NCBI GenBank assembly: GCA_963693365.1 | Contig: CAVNZM010000008.1 | Coordinates: 2,294,001 to 2,358,000, forward strand | Origin: Amoebidium appalachense | Lineage: Eukaryota; Ichthyosporea | Reading direction: 5' to 3' | DNA: 64,000 nt | Shown: piece after piece, positions 37,249 through 49,907 of the stretch | Layout of the letters: every line of letters begins with the position of its first letter | How positions within the stretch are numbered: the first letter of the stretch is position 1 | The notes under the pieces: generated by a model | What the model saw: only the letters and a program-made list of their open reading frames with translations | Told to the model about the DNA's origin: nothing | Databases searched by the model: none | Translations under genes and position numbers: made by a program

Positions 37249-39989
37249 TTTCCATACTGACTCGGTTGGTGTAGTATGTCGATCGATACCACTAGTGATT
37301 CGATTCTGTGGAACATTTATTGGCTGCATGGGCCATGGGTGGTGACTGATATCATCGGCTGGTGTTATGGTGGCATGCCTAGTTACCTGGCACATGCATA
37401 ATCGGTTCATATTAGGGCAAGGTCCGTATCTACCTTTTTCGACGCGATCGAGGTTGATCCGATCGAGGATTTCAAATGAGCCTGACACGGGTATGACTCT
37501 CTCGAATCTATCGATCATAATTACGCAATGAGGGTGTAACGTCATTGGGCCTCTTTTTACGTCACCCCTCGATAACGTCATTATGATCGATAGATTCGAG
37601 ACATTCACAAGCCGTGCCAGGCCTATGTGAAATCCTTGATCGGATCAACCTCGATCGGGTCCAAAATGGTAAATATGGAGGTTGGCATAAGTTTGCTGAT
37701 GTGCTTGGCCTTTTTTGGCTGGCAAGAGTGGTTGGAAGCTATGTGGTGTGTGTTGATATGGCATGGATACGGATATCCGATAGATGAACACCACCACCAC
37801 GCTGATATATGCTCCATACCACAAGAATGTGCTGGATATTTACGTTCTCCTCTATCCCTACCGTGAGCCTGCATGGCATATTTAGCATGTAGACTGAAGA
37901 AACCATCAAAAAACACAGGAAACATGCTTGCGTGCATGTAATTGCTGGCTGGCAAGAAGATGCAGAATGACTGCATTTGTGTATGTGCCTGTGAGTGTGT
38001 GTGCACACATTTTGGGGTGGAGGAGTGTTGGAGGGGAGTGGTGGTGGTTTGAGGGGGAGAGGGGGGGGGGGGGGGGGGGGGAGGGGGGAATGAGGGGAAA
38101 TGGGGTAGGGAAGGGGAGGGGGGGGGGGAGGGGGGGCTTTTTCCTGAGTGGTGGGTGAGCTTCACTTGTATTTTTATTTTAACTTTTATTTTTTTATTAT
38201 ATTTTTTTTTTGCCCTTTGCTGTTCTGACAGGGTGCTTGCCCCTGCAGTTACCGGGGCAGCGCAGGTCAAGTTTCTGACCCAAGACGAAGAAATGCTGCA
38301 CCGTGCCGCGGAACAATTTCTGGGCAAAACTGTAAATTAACCCCCCCCCCCCCCCCCTCTCCCCCTTTCTTTTTCCCTCCCCTTTTTCTCTAAGTCTCAT
38401 AGGTGAAACTCTTATGAACGCGGGAAATATGTCTGCAAAGTCGTCTGCGTTTTCATTGCTGCTCCTGCGCAAACCCGTTAGCGAACCCACCCACTACTCC
38501 CCCCGCCATTTTTTTCCCCCACCTAACATCAAAAATTATAAATCTTAAAATATCCATTCCAAATATTCTTCCTTTTCCGTTTGTGTGCGTGGGTAAAGCC
38601 ATTAACAACCCACTCTTTCCTCTCTTCTTTCCTTTTTTTCAGCTCAGCTCTTAGAAACCCCGTGACTAACTCAAATGTTTTCGTGCCATTCATTGTCTTG
38701 TCACAATCCATTTTCCTTTTCCTGTTCTCCTTTTCCCGGATTTTCGATAGTTGAAGGCATAAGGTTGCCCCATTTTTTTTCTTGTCGTATTTCGTTTTCC
38801 GTTTTTATTTTCCTGGTTTTTGACTGTCTGGACAGGTTGCGGAGGTGCAGAATGTGGTTCTGCAGACGCTGGAGGGCCACCTACGGGCCATCTTGGGGTC
38901 GCTGACTGTGGAGGAGGTCTACCAGGACAGGGAGAAATTCGCACAGCAGGTGTGTGTGTGTGGGCGGGTGTGTGTGTGTTGTGTGTGTGCGCGTGTGCAT
39001 GTGCGTGTGTGCGTACACGTGTGTGTGTGTGTTGTGTGCTTGTGTGTTCTTACTTGTGTCTGTGTCTGTGTGTGTGTGGGGGGGGGGGGGGGGGAGGGGG
39101 GGGGGTTGGCGGGCGGCTGGGAAGAGGAGTAGGGAGGGGCGGAGGGCAGGAGGAGGCTGGCTTTAGTGTGTGTGTGATTGAGTGTGGGTTGGTGTGTGGG
39201 TGGAGTGGGACGATGAGAAGAGCAGAGGAGTTGGAGGGGAAAAGGGAGAGGAGGACTTGAGGAGTTTTGGGAGGTAGCAGCGCGGGGGGTGGGGGGGGGG
39301 GGGGGGGGGGGGGGGGGCTGTGGTGGAGGGACTGCCCCAAATAGGGTGGAGGGGGGAATTGTTTGGGGGAGGGGGGGGGAGGGGGGGGGGGGGGGGGGGA
39401 TGTGGAGGAGAGTCTCATGGAAGGATGTGTGAATGGTATAGTTGGTACCGTAGGGAATGTGGGGGGGGGGAAAGAAAAAGATTAAGAAGAAAAGAGACTG
39501 AATTGAAGTTTTCTGACGGGGAAGAGTGACTGTGGGAGCATATGTAACAACTAGGAACACAGCACAGCCAGAAACACGAAACACACAGTCAAACACATAT
39601 GCACACACATTGTCTGTTTTTCTTCCATTCTTTGCCTTCCGTACCCTTCCGTCGTGTCTCTCTTTCTATCTCCCCCTGTCTTTCCATCTCTCTCTTTCTC
39701 TGCATGCCCCCCCTAACCCCCCTCCCCCCTCTTCCCTTCGCCCTCCTCCAAACACACACACACACACGCACGCACACGCACACACACACACACCTTGACT
39801 GTACCCAAAGGTACGGGAGGTAGCGGCACCCAATGTAGCCCGCATGGGCATCGACATTCTCAGCTTTGTCATTAAAGACGTCAGTGATGAGGTGAAGAAC
39901 CCCCCCCCCCCCCCCCCCCCATGATGCATACTCTGTGTGCGTGCTCTCACAGAAATCTGCAATGTGTTTTTTCCGTAGAAAGGGTCTCT

Positions 39990-40065
<76 letters not shown>

Positions 40066-40370
40066 CCCCCCCCTCCCTCCCTCCCTCCCTCCCTCCCTCC
40101 CTCTCTCTCCCTCTCTCCCTCTCTCTCTCTCTCTCTCGCTTCCCCCGTCCCCCCCGTTCCCCCTCTCTCCTCGCCTGCCCACTCACTAGCTACGGCACAC
40201 ACACACACACACACACGCACACACACACACACAGGTCGACTACCTCAACTCGCTTGGCAAGAAACGTACAGCCGAGGTCAAGCGTGATGCCGACATTGGT
40301 GTGTCGGTGGCTGAGAAGGAGGCTGGCATTAGGGTCGATGCCCCCATCCCCCCCCCCCTCCCCCCCCCCC

Positions 40371-40415
<45 letters not shown>

Positions 40416-40539
40416 CCCCCCCCCCCCCCTTTTTTTTTTTTTTTGGTTTGCAATTCCTACGTTCTGCAAGAGGATAGCAACAGCGGGAGAGGGTAGTGAC
40501 AATTGTCAAGCGGCTACATCCTTGCTGGCACACACATAC

Positions 40540-40616
<77 letters not shown>

Positions 40617-41025
40617 GTTCGAATCGCGCAGGCAATATACCGGCACACATAAGCACACGTACGCGTTCCGATCGGGTACGCGCGGCGGCAGGGGGATGGG
40701 GGGGGGGGGGGGGGGGGGGGGGGGGAAGCTCAAGGGAAGGGAATAGAGGTCAGTCTCGGTAAGTTTGACTGTTGTTTATGTGGTTATTGTGGGCAGGCAA
40801 TGAAGGGAGGACAGTATGGAGGTGTGGACGTGATATGAGAGAGGGTGAGTGGGTGGGGGAGGGTGTATGTTGAAAATTTGGGGTTTTTCAGGAGTCGGAG
40901 GCAGAGAGGGCCCACCAGGAGGTGAAATTCAAGGCCGACACGGCCATAGCAGACAGCAAGAGCAAGTATGAAATCCAGAAGTACCAGTTTGCCCAGGAGG
41001 TCAACAAAGTCGTATGTATCCTGTG

Positions 41026-41061
<36 letters not shown>

Positions 41062-41147
41062 GTACACACAAGGGTTTATGCACTGCATGCGCGCGCACAT
41101 GCACAGGTGAGCCTCTCACGCTTGTGGTCAAACGCATATCCACAGAA

Positions 41148-41186
<39 letters not shown>

Positions 41187-41645
41187 CACACACACGTACG
41201 TAGATGTAATCCTTTAAACATAATGCATGTGTACATACAGGGACACATACCAGCAATTCACGTGCGCACGTGCGTTTAAAACATTCTTAAACGCGCATAT
41301 AGCGCCACCCCTTCCTTGCCTATCAACTACCTCTCAAGATCGTCTGCCTGTCACTCTGATTGCTGATACCTTTCAAATCTCCCCCCCCCCCCCCCCCCCC
41401 CGTCCTCTCCTGGTCCCTTCTCTTCCTTTCTGCTCTCCATGATCCCTCTCCGTGTTCTTCGCCCCATGCACCCACACCGACCTGATTCAGGAATTCAGTT
41501 GTGTGCCTTTTTTTCTTTGCTGGATGATTACAGCGCTTCCCTGTGCTAACGTCACTCGTGTCCCCACAACCAGCGTGCTGACGCGGAGTTGGCATACAAA
41601 TATAGGGTAGGTCATACTGACCCCCTCCCCCCCCCCCCCTCCCCG

Positions 41646-41677
<32 letters not shown>

Positions 41678-41869
41678 GGGGTTCTTTTTTCACCCTTTTC
41701 GCAGCACCATAACCTAAAAGGCTCTGAAGCTTTACACTGTGGGCCACCCACTTCTCCCCTTTGTAGCCTTTTTACTGAGATGTAGTAGAGTCACTATCGT
41801 GCAGGGGTTAACCTAAAAACGGAGAGAGAGCTGTGCTTCTGGGTGGGCAGGTGGGCCCGGGTGGTGATA

Positions 41870-41911
<42 letters not shown>

Positions 41912-42608
41912 GTATGTGTTGGAGGGTGTGTGTGTGTGGGGGGGGGGGAGGGGGTAGAATTCCTCGATACCTCTGCCAGGACATTATGCCATTGTTTTAC
42001 ACGACCCCCCTCCCCTTCCTTCCCCTCCCCTTTCCCTTGCGGCACTTCCACTCGCTATGGAATCTTTTCCCTCCTATGCCTTCAACCCCCCTCCCCCCTC
42101 CCCCCTCCCCCCCCCCCCAACACAAAAAAAAACAAAAAAAAAAAAACGATCCCCACCCCCACCCCAACGTTCCGCGTTTTTACCCGGAGACATAAACACC
42201 TTCCCACTACCCTCACCCATCTCCTAGTCCCCCCACCTGATATCCTAATAACATGTTCTAACATTCGTTCTTTCTTTTCTTCCTTTCACTTTCCCTTTTC
42301 TCGCTTTCCTTTATCATTTTACAGGAGGCGCAACTCAAGCAAGACATCCGCAAAGAGGAGATACAGATAGACGTAGTGGAGAGGCGCAAGCAGATAGAGG
42401 TAGAGGAGCAAGAGATCAAGAGGAAGAAACACGAGCTGGAGGCCACGGTCACACTGCCTGCTGAGTACGAGAGATACAGGGTGGAGGCTATAGCATCAGG
42501 CACAAAGTGAGTGCTAAAAGGGGTGTTGGTGTGTGTGGTGTGGGTCTGTGGGTGTGTGGGTGTCTCTGTGTGTGTGTGGGTGTATGTGCAGGATGGAGCG
42601 GGCGGGGG

Positions 42609-42642
<34 letters not shown>

Positions 42643-42928
42643 GGTGAAATGCGGGTGCCATGAGATTGGGTGGCATCGTGATGTCATTGGGATGGGGTTT
42701 CTGTTGAGTGCCGTGATGGTATTGTTGGGGTGTTCATGCGGGAGAGATTAGGGCAAACGGGGGGGGAAGGGGAGGGGTAGTTAAACGTTTTTCTTTCTTT
42801 TGTTTCCCTTCTGCTCCTGTTTCTATTCTTTGTTTTACTGGTGTAGGTTTTTTCCATAGTGGTAGTATGGGCAGGCCACATGGGCTATCTGTAGCCACAG
42901 CAGCACTGGGCACATGCCAGGGAAGATT

Positions 42929-43024
<96 letters not shown>

Positions 43025-43577
43025 ACGCGTGTGTGTGAGAAACCCGTTTGTGTGCATGTGGACGAACCTGTATGTTCGTGCATGTGCATCTATAACAATT
43101 CTGCATGGGCATGTGGATGTACCTGTGCCTCCGAATTTGTGTGTGTGTGCCCCCTTTTTGGTGTGTGTACTTTCAAGTTAGTTGGTATTGGCCCTAACCA
43201 CCTACAACCCCCCAGAACCAAAGTCATCTCAGAGGCCGAGGGTCAAGCTGAAGCTATCCGGGTATATTCCTCCTCCTCCCCTCTCCCCCCTCCCCCCCCC
43301 CCCCCCCCCCCCCTCCCCCCTCCCCCCCCCCCCCCTCCCCCTCCTCCGTCCCTCCCCCCAATTCCCCCAAAGGCTTCTCCAAAAAAAAAAGCCAACAACA
43401 ACTATTACAGTAATAGACACAGAAACGCACATACAGTGATATACGACATGTACACACGGGCATTTCGACAGGCATACTCGTGTACACACGCCAAAACCCT
43501 TTTTCTTTCTTTGTCTATTCTTTTTCTTTCTTTCTTTCGTTTTTTTTTTTTTTTTTTTTTTCTCCTCTTCTCTCCCC

Positions 43578-43618
<41 letters not shown>

Positions 43619-43658
43619 GGGCCTACCTCTTTCATGTGTGTGTGTGTGTGTGTGCGCG

Positions 43659-43695
<37 letters not shown>

Positions 43696-44341
43696 GCCGT
43701 CCATGCAGTACCTTTGTCGTTTCGATAGCTGTATGACATTGATTCAACATCATGCAATGCTATCACGCACTGAGCAAGCTTCACATATTGCTGCACGCAG
43801 ATATCCCCTCCCCCCCCCCCCCCCCCCCCCTTCCCCCCTTTCCCCCCTCCCCACCCACCCACCATCCCCACCTACCCCACCCACCCCAAGGGGAATAGGT
43901 CGAAACTCGGGTACTGTGGATGACGTGGGCCCCCCCTGAGGATGGGCTCTGCTTATTATGCATACTCTTTATGTATGGCTTGCATTCTGCATCGTGTTAT
44001 CCGTTTGTTCTTGTGTACTTCGTACTTTTTGACGCATTCAAAACCCCACCCTTCTCCCCCTCCTCCTCCCTCCTCCCTCCCCTTTGAAGAATGGGCTCTA
44101 CTTATGATGTATGCTGTGTGAGAAAAATCGGTATTGTGCTGTCGGTTGCAAATGTGTTCTTTTTGTACGCTGTAACACATTCAAAACCCCTTTGCCTTCC
44201 GTCCCGTAGTCTGCCTGACTCCCCTTTTTTCAATGGTAGTGCATCTTCCTCACTTTTCCTTCTTGTTCTATCTCTTCCACGCTCACCATATTCCCTCTCA
44301 TTTTATCCATTCTTCCTTTTCGTGTTATATCTTGTTATGCC

Positions 44342-44423
<82 letters not shown>

Positions 44424-44605
44424 CATTCATGCGTGGTGCTCTCTAATGCAACACCTACATTGTATTGTCCGTCGTGAAGGTGTACTTCGTTCTCTGAACA
44501 CATTCTTACCCTTCTTCCCCCCCTCCCCCCCCCCCCCCCCCTCCCCTCCCCTCCCCCCGAAAACACACACACACACACATGCACGCACACATGCGCGCGT
44601 GCGCG

Positions 44606-44663
<58 letters not shown>

Positions 44664-45979
44664 AGCTACGGGGCAAAGCCGAGGCCACAGCCATAGCAGC
44701 CAGGGGGCAGGCGGAGGCAGCAGCCATGATGGCCCGTGCAGAGGCGTACGAGAGATACGGCAATACGGCAGTGGTGTCCATGGCCCTCGAGGCACTGCCC
44801 AAGGTACATGCACGTACATGCACGTAGATGCACGTGCACACGTACACGCACATACATACACGTGGACACGTACATGCACGTAGATGCACCTACATGCATG
44901 AGGACACGTACATGCACGTACATGCACGTACATGCACGTGCACACGTACGTGCACGTAGATGCACGTACATGCACGTGCACACGTACATGCACGTACATG
45001 CACGTGCACACGTACATGCACGTAGATGCACGTACATGCATGAGGACACGTACATGGACGTACATGCACGTAGACACGTACAGCAATTACAAAACATGCA
45101 CGTACGTGCACGTGACACGTATACACACGTACATGCGCGTACATGACATGCAGACACGTACACGCACGTGCATGCACGTGGATACGTACATGCACGAACA
45201 TGTACGTGGACACGTACATACGTGTAGACATGTGCACACGCGCAGACGTTCACACATGTTTGCATGTTGACACGTTAATGCACGCTCAGACGTGCAGACA
45301 CGAACGCACACGTGGAACCACACACACATGTAGATACGGACACATGTATGCACAGGGAGACACGTGCACACGCATAGACACGTATGACATGTAGACACCT
45401 ACACGCCTGTGAACCGACACACGCGTAGACGCGGTACACTCAGACACGTCCAACGCTTACACGTACACACACACAGACCCTTAGCACACATGTTCGTTTG
45501 TGCACTCATACGGGTACACACAGACATAGGATGCAAACAAACACGTGCACACCTTCAGGGTCTGCACATGTATGCAACCACACATACACGATGATGCTTC
45601 CACACGTACATACCCCACAGGCAGAGAAAGACACATGCACGTTCTGGTGCATTTTCTCATGTGCACGTGTACACGGGGCACTCATGCACACACTTGCACA
45701 TAAACATGAACACACATGCATACCTGCAACCTGTGCGTGTGTGCACACGGGCGTAAACGCACGCACACCCGCGCACACGCACACTCCGAGGAAGATGACG
45801 AGAATGAGTGTGGGTGTGGAAAGAGAGATGAGAGAGTGTGTGGGGGTTTGTGTGTGTGTGTGTGTTTGTGTATGTACATGTTTACGAGTCGTGCCTTTGC
45901 GCCCCCTCCAGCCCGTGTTTGCGCACCTTTGCACCCACACACATAGAGGAAGGAGAGAGGGAGTGAAGGGACGAGAATA

Positions 45980-46049
<70 letters not shown>

Positions 46050-46299
46050 CACTAACACTAACACCACTGATGCCATGCAATAGATTGCTGCCGAGCTAGC
46101 TGCCCCTCTGGGCAAGACCGAACAGATCATCCTACTACCCGGGTCCACCACCCAGAGGTCAATTCCCCTTTCCTTTTTTCTCAACCTTCTATATTCATTG
46201 GGATTAGGCCATCATCCCCTTCCCCCCCCCCCCCCCCCCCCCCCCCCCAACCACCACCACCACCACCACACACACCCACCCCAAATAAGCATACGCGCG

Positions 46300-46330
<31 letters not shown>

Positions 46331-47042
46331 GCACGCACGCACACACACACACACACACACACAAGCAAAAGCAAAAAAAAGGAAGAACGTAAGACCCCCC
46401 TCCCCCCCCCCCCCTCCCCCCTCCCCCCCCCCCAAAAAAAAAAAAAATTCCCCCCCCCCTCCCCCCCCCCCCCCCCCCCACCCACCCACCCACCCACCCA
46501 CCCACCCACCCCACCCCTCAAAGAAAGAAGAACACCGCACGCTGCACCATAACCCTGCCTGTATTCTCATGTACAACCCCTCCTGCTAGAGCATAATGGC
46601 ACCCACTCCTCCTTCAATGGTGCGTGATCCCGGGGCCTGGGGGGCCGCGCTGCAGTAGAAATCTTATCGAGCCATTTTTCATGACAGATAAGACATTTTT
46701 ATGCTGAAGCACATTCACACAATTCCAGTAGGGTCGATAAGTTGGTTCCATGTATGATAGCAACTTTCTATTTTGGTCTGTGATGCCACTGAATTCATTA
46801 TTTGGCCATTCACCGCACCACACATTGTTTTCAATGTGTTGTCAGCCAACATGATTCGATGAAATGAGTTCCATATAAGGAAGCAACCATTGGGATTTAT
46901 TTCTTGTTATTGTTTCATATTCAAATGTCGGTAAATGACATTTGACTGATTGTGTGATACCTCCCCCCCCCCCCCCCCCTCCCCCCCTCCCCTCCTCCTC
47001 CTCCCCCTCCCCTCCCGATTCCATGGGCGCACGCACACACAC

Positions 47043-47123
<81 letters not shown>

Positions 47124-47210
47124 CACCACTGCCGAGCTCACCAAGCTCATTGCCCAGCTGCCTCCATCCATCCAGGCCGTGTCTGGAGTGGATGTGTCCA
47201 AGGTGGGTGC

Positions 47211-47285
<75 letters not shown>

Positions 47286-47555
47286 CTCCCTCTCCCTCTC
47301 TGTCCCCTCCCCCTCCCTCCTCCGCCTCCCCCTCCCCCCCCCTCTCCCTCCCCCCCCCCCCCCCCATCCCTCCCTCCCTCTCCCTCTCTCCCACATATTT
47401 CTCCCCTCCCCCATCCCTGCCTCCCTCTCCCCCCCTCCCTCTCTCCCACATATTTCTCCCTCGCTCCCTCCCTCCGTCCCTCCCTCCCCCGCGCTCCCCT
47501 TGCAGATCCCTCCCCAACCACCCACCCATTCATGCTCATACACCACACACACCCG

Positions 47556-47597
<42 letters not shown>

Positions 47598-47891
47598 ACA
47601 CAGATGGGGGGAGGAGGTGGGGGTGGGGAGGAGGGGGTGGAGGAGGGAGACAGTCCCCTCACCTCCTCCCTCTCCACCACCACACACACGCACACAACAC
47701 ACACACACATGTACACACAACACACACGCACACACGCACACACACACACACACACATCTAACCAGCGTAGTCTCTCATGTAGTGCATATAGTCACGGTGC
47801 CCCGCCTAACATAGGTGCCCACTTGCAGGTATTCCAGAAGGGCATAGGCTCGGGCACAACCACAACGCCTGCACCCGTCACTGTTCGATAA
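35322..47891 (+). CDS. Flotillin (flotillin-2 type), 15 exons
   Basis: Exons: 35322-35376, 36178-36259, 36763-36836, 38249-38331, 38836-38949, 39811-39891, 40235-40333, 40892-41011, 41574-41606, 42325-42506, 43216-43261, 44666-44803, 46084-46157, 47124-47202 and 47829-47891. All junctions are GT-AG and phases agree, giving 440 residues against about 425-430 for animal flotillins. The N-terminus [20 protein letters not shown] matches flotillin-2, with Gly2 for myristoylation and Cys6 for possible palmitoylation. The SPFH/PHB domain runs to about residue 190 ([20 protein letters not shown], then [20 protein letters not shown], then [18 protein letters not shown]). A long coiled coil follows with Glu-Ala-Gly repeats ([19 protein letters not shown]), then the C-terminal [19 protein letters not shown] block. 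Flotillins are inner-leaflet scaffold proteins of membrane microdomains, acting in endocytosis and signalling. No lesion is seen. Confidence 0.96.
35926..36112. repeat. Compound (CA)n microsatellite in flotillin intron 1
   Basis: Two long CA arrays are separated by CACTCACTCACTCACAG-like sequence and CAGACACATGCA. Confidence 0.95.
36957..37247 (+). repeat. Three-unit minisatellite with long G and T runs
   Basis: In flotillin intron 3 a unit of roughly 100 bp is repeated: GGAGTAAGGAG, a G-run of 30-40, TCTTTTCC, a T-run of about 20, then GTTCTTCTGAA before the next GGAGTAAGGAG. Three units are seen; the last has a shorter T-run and ends in another G-run. Confidence 0.85.
37426..37676. repeat. 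Long imperfect inverted repeat (hairpin) in flotillin intron 3
   Basis: The left arm (37426-37530) and the reverse complement of the right arm (37570-37676) match over about 100 bp, including GATCGAGGTTGATCCGATC, GAGGATTTCA and TCTCGAATCTATCGATCATA. Pairing continues in part toward the centre near 37550 (GAGGGTGTAACGTC against GACGTAAAAAGAGG on the other arm). Confidence 0.85.
40194..40234. repeat. (CA)n forming the 3' splice site of flotillin exon 7
   Basis: CACACACA runs into CAG at 40232-40234, directly followed by coding GTCGACTACCTCAACTC. The same happens at 47046-47123 before flotillin exon 14. Confidence 0.9.
42930..43023. repeat. (GT)n microsatellite in flotillin intron 10
   Basis: About 46 GT units, following a poly-G run at 42610-42640 in the same intron. 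Confidence 0.95.
43909..44047 (+). repeat. Poly-C-tailed interspersed repeat, full copy
   Basis: This copy lies in flotillin intron 11 and reads the same as the copy at 7327-7465 over the whole 139 bp. It is followed by a CCACCC tract and then a diverged copy. Confidence 0.85.
44088..44190 (+). repeat. Poly-C-tailed interspersed repeat, diverged copy
   Basis: This copy begins GAATGGGCTCTACTTATGAT and ends CACATTCAAAACCCC. It lies 40 bp after the full copy at 43909. A third, 3'-only copy (TTGTCCGTCGTGAAGGTG) follows at 44460-44512 in the same flotillin intron. Confidence 0.7.
44804..45480. repeat. ACGTACATGCACGT minisatellite
   Basis: About 670 bp in flotillin intron 12 are built from short units such as ACGTACATGC and ACGTGCACAC, regular near the start and more diverged toward the end. 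ACGT, GTAC and TGCA are each palindromic, so each strand can fold on itself. Translations in any frame are His/Arg-rich and not coding. Confidence 0.85.
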
Positions 47892-49907
47892 AATCCTCCC
47901 AGTGCACTATGCAAATAGTACATATACGATCGCCAAAGTTAACATTTATTTACAGACAACATCCAAATTAATATAAAAAGGTTAACAAATTTGCAGACTG
48001 AGTCCAGTTTATCAAAGGTTAACGAAAATTTGCAAAAAACATATAACCCACCAACGGCTAACAGCACTACATACGCTTGCACCTGAACTTCATAGCGGGC
48101 TGGTTCCTTTTTTTTTGACTATCATTCTCTCTAGGCAAGAACCAATTCGTTTTCTTTCCTATTACCAACTTTTTTTACTGGTTTTTTTGGCGTTCGGTTT
48201 GTGTTTTGTATGCCTTTATATACTTTTATGGTGGAATATTTTTAAACAGTTGTATTTCTAGTTAGTACACTCCGTAGCCTGTTATTAAACATAGATCACA
48301 TGAGCATAGTTTGCACATGCCACTGGAGTGTATTTCATTTGCCAGCCGGCAACAACTTGACATTGATCTGTAAAAGGAAACAGGGACATTGATCTGTAAA
48401 AGGCAAAGGGTGCTGGTCACAAACAGTCCCCTCCAAGTAATTATGAATTGCGCCCTGAGTAGACTTAGTTCTTCTTGAGGCCTCCTGGTTACCTTCCCCC
48501 CCCCCCCCCCCCCCCTCCTCCCTCCCTCCCTGCCTCCCTTCCTCCCTCCCGCAGGGGTAGTGCAACCACTCAAAAACAATTGTGCATGCCGGGATATGTC
48601 TTCCCCTCTCCCCTGCGCGCGCGCGCGCACACACACACACACATATAGATGAAAACTATTGATTTTATAGCTTTTTTTAAGTGTGTGCGGTTAAAATTTG
48701 TGATGCATGTGTTCTGTCTTTTTTTGGCTAGAAACGTACATGCGCACAGGTGCACATGCAGAATACAAGTTTTGGCCATGTTCATGATCATGCACGCCGC
48801 GATTGCGCAGACTCTGAACGCAGTACTCCTTGTGAATATTATCAACCCCACCACTGATGTGACTTGCGCCGCTCTTGCACAGGTCACTGTCTCCCATCGC
48901 AAGGCACAAGAATTTAGTTAACGAGCATTTATAGCCAACGAAAGTTGTAGACTCACCGTGTTCTGTCACAAACACCTCAATAAATACAGGGAATGTTGTC
49001 GACATGCATACGAATTTACCGATATGCAAAAAAGCACCTGTGCCTGCGGATGTCGAATTGGAGCTGTGTCAGTGCACGTGCACCAGATTGGGTTAGATAG
49101 CTAACAATATCGTGGCCCTTACTGTGCAACAAGCAGAATGCACTACATACAAAAACAGGGCAGCTTAGGACAATCTCGACGTTTATCTGTTGGCACAAAA
49201 AATGTCTGTGAACGACTCCAGCTGATATGATGCTTCATGACAGCAAAGCTCACCTGTGAACCATGATGAATTTGTTTTATGTGAAAAATGACATATATGA
49301 AAAAGGCATGCGTGACTGTGGCCAAATGTGTCTGTTGACCTTGTCGAAACGAAAAACGAACGAGTGAGTAGCAAAACGTCGACAGTGAAAAATTAGCTTG
49401 TGGACCAAGTCGATTGTTACACGGTCGTTTCCCAACGTTCCATCCACTTGTGTACTACCGTGTTTACCAACGGCAGCAAAAATAATAGCCAGCCACCTCC
49501 TGCTTCAGAAACTCCTCTTGTGTAATGGTATGACCCTCATGCTCTTGTTTCAATTCTTCGACTGTATACGTACGGTGGGGAGACCTGGGTAAAAAACCGT
49601 ACCATGAAAGGAAGCATGGGGAAATGAGCTAAAGAGCCCCGGTACCAGGGAGAATTGCTGTACCTGTTGTACCTGTTGTGAGCATGAACCGCGGCGTTTC
49701 AAAAGCTACAGAATATTTATTCTCATTCAAGAGACAGCCCAACAGTCTTCGTTGGGTATTGGTGCGCCAGCACACCTCGCAAAAATCATACACAATACTC
49801 GCGACCTACGTTAATATTCGTAAGGGGTGGGTGGGTGGGTGGGGTGTGCAGCAACACCAAGGCCGGTCTGCCCGGTGGGTCCAACAGACACACACACACA
49901 CACACCC
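47892..49907. other. Convergent spacer between flotillin and BTG genes
   Basis: It contains the 3' ends of both genes, a poly-C tract at 48497-48515 and a short CA array at 48627-48643. The frame 48649-48921 (+, 90 codons) has a hydrophobic start, but I recognise nothing in it and see no supporting signals. A CA stretch at 49889-49905 immediately follows the BTG stop codon on the minus strand. Confidence 0.45.

Noticed and set aside
40612-40640. tRNA-like B box (GGTTCGAATC)
   Set aside because: The preceding 70 bases are pure (GT)n, so no A box or cloverleaf can form.
44804-45480. Possible CRISPR array (short repeated units with variable parts)
   Set aside because: Units are about 10-14 bp, contiguous and decaying, with no spacers of constant length, inside an intron of a eukaryotic gene.
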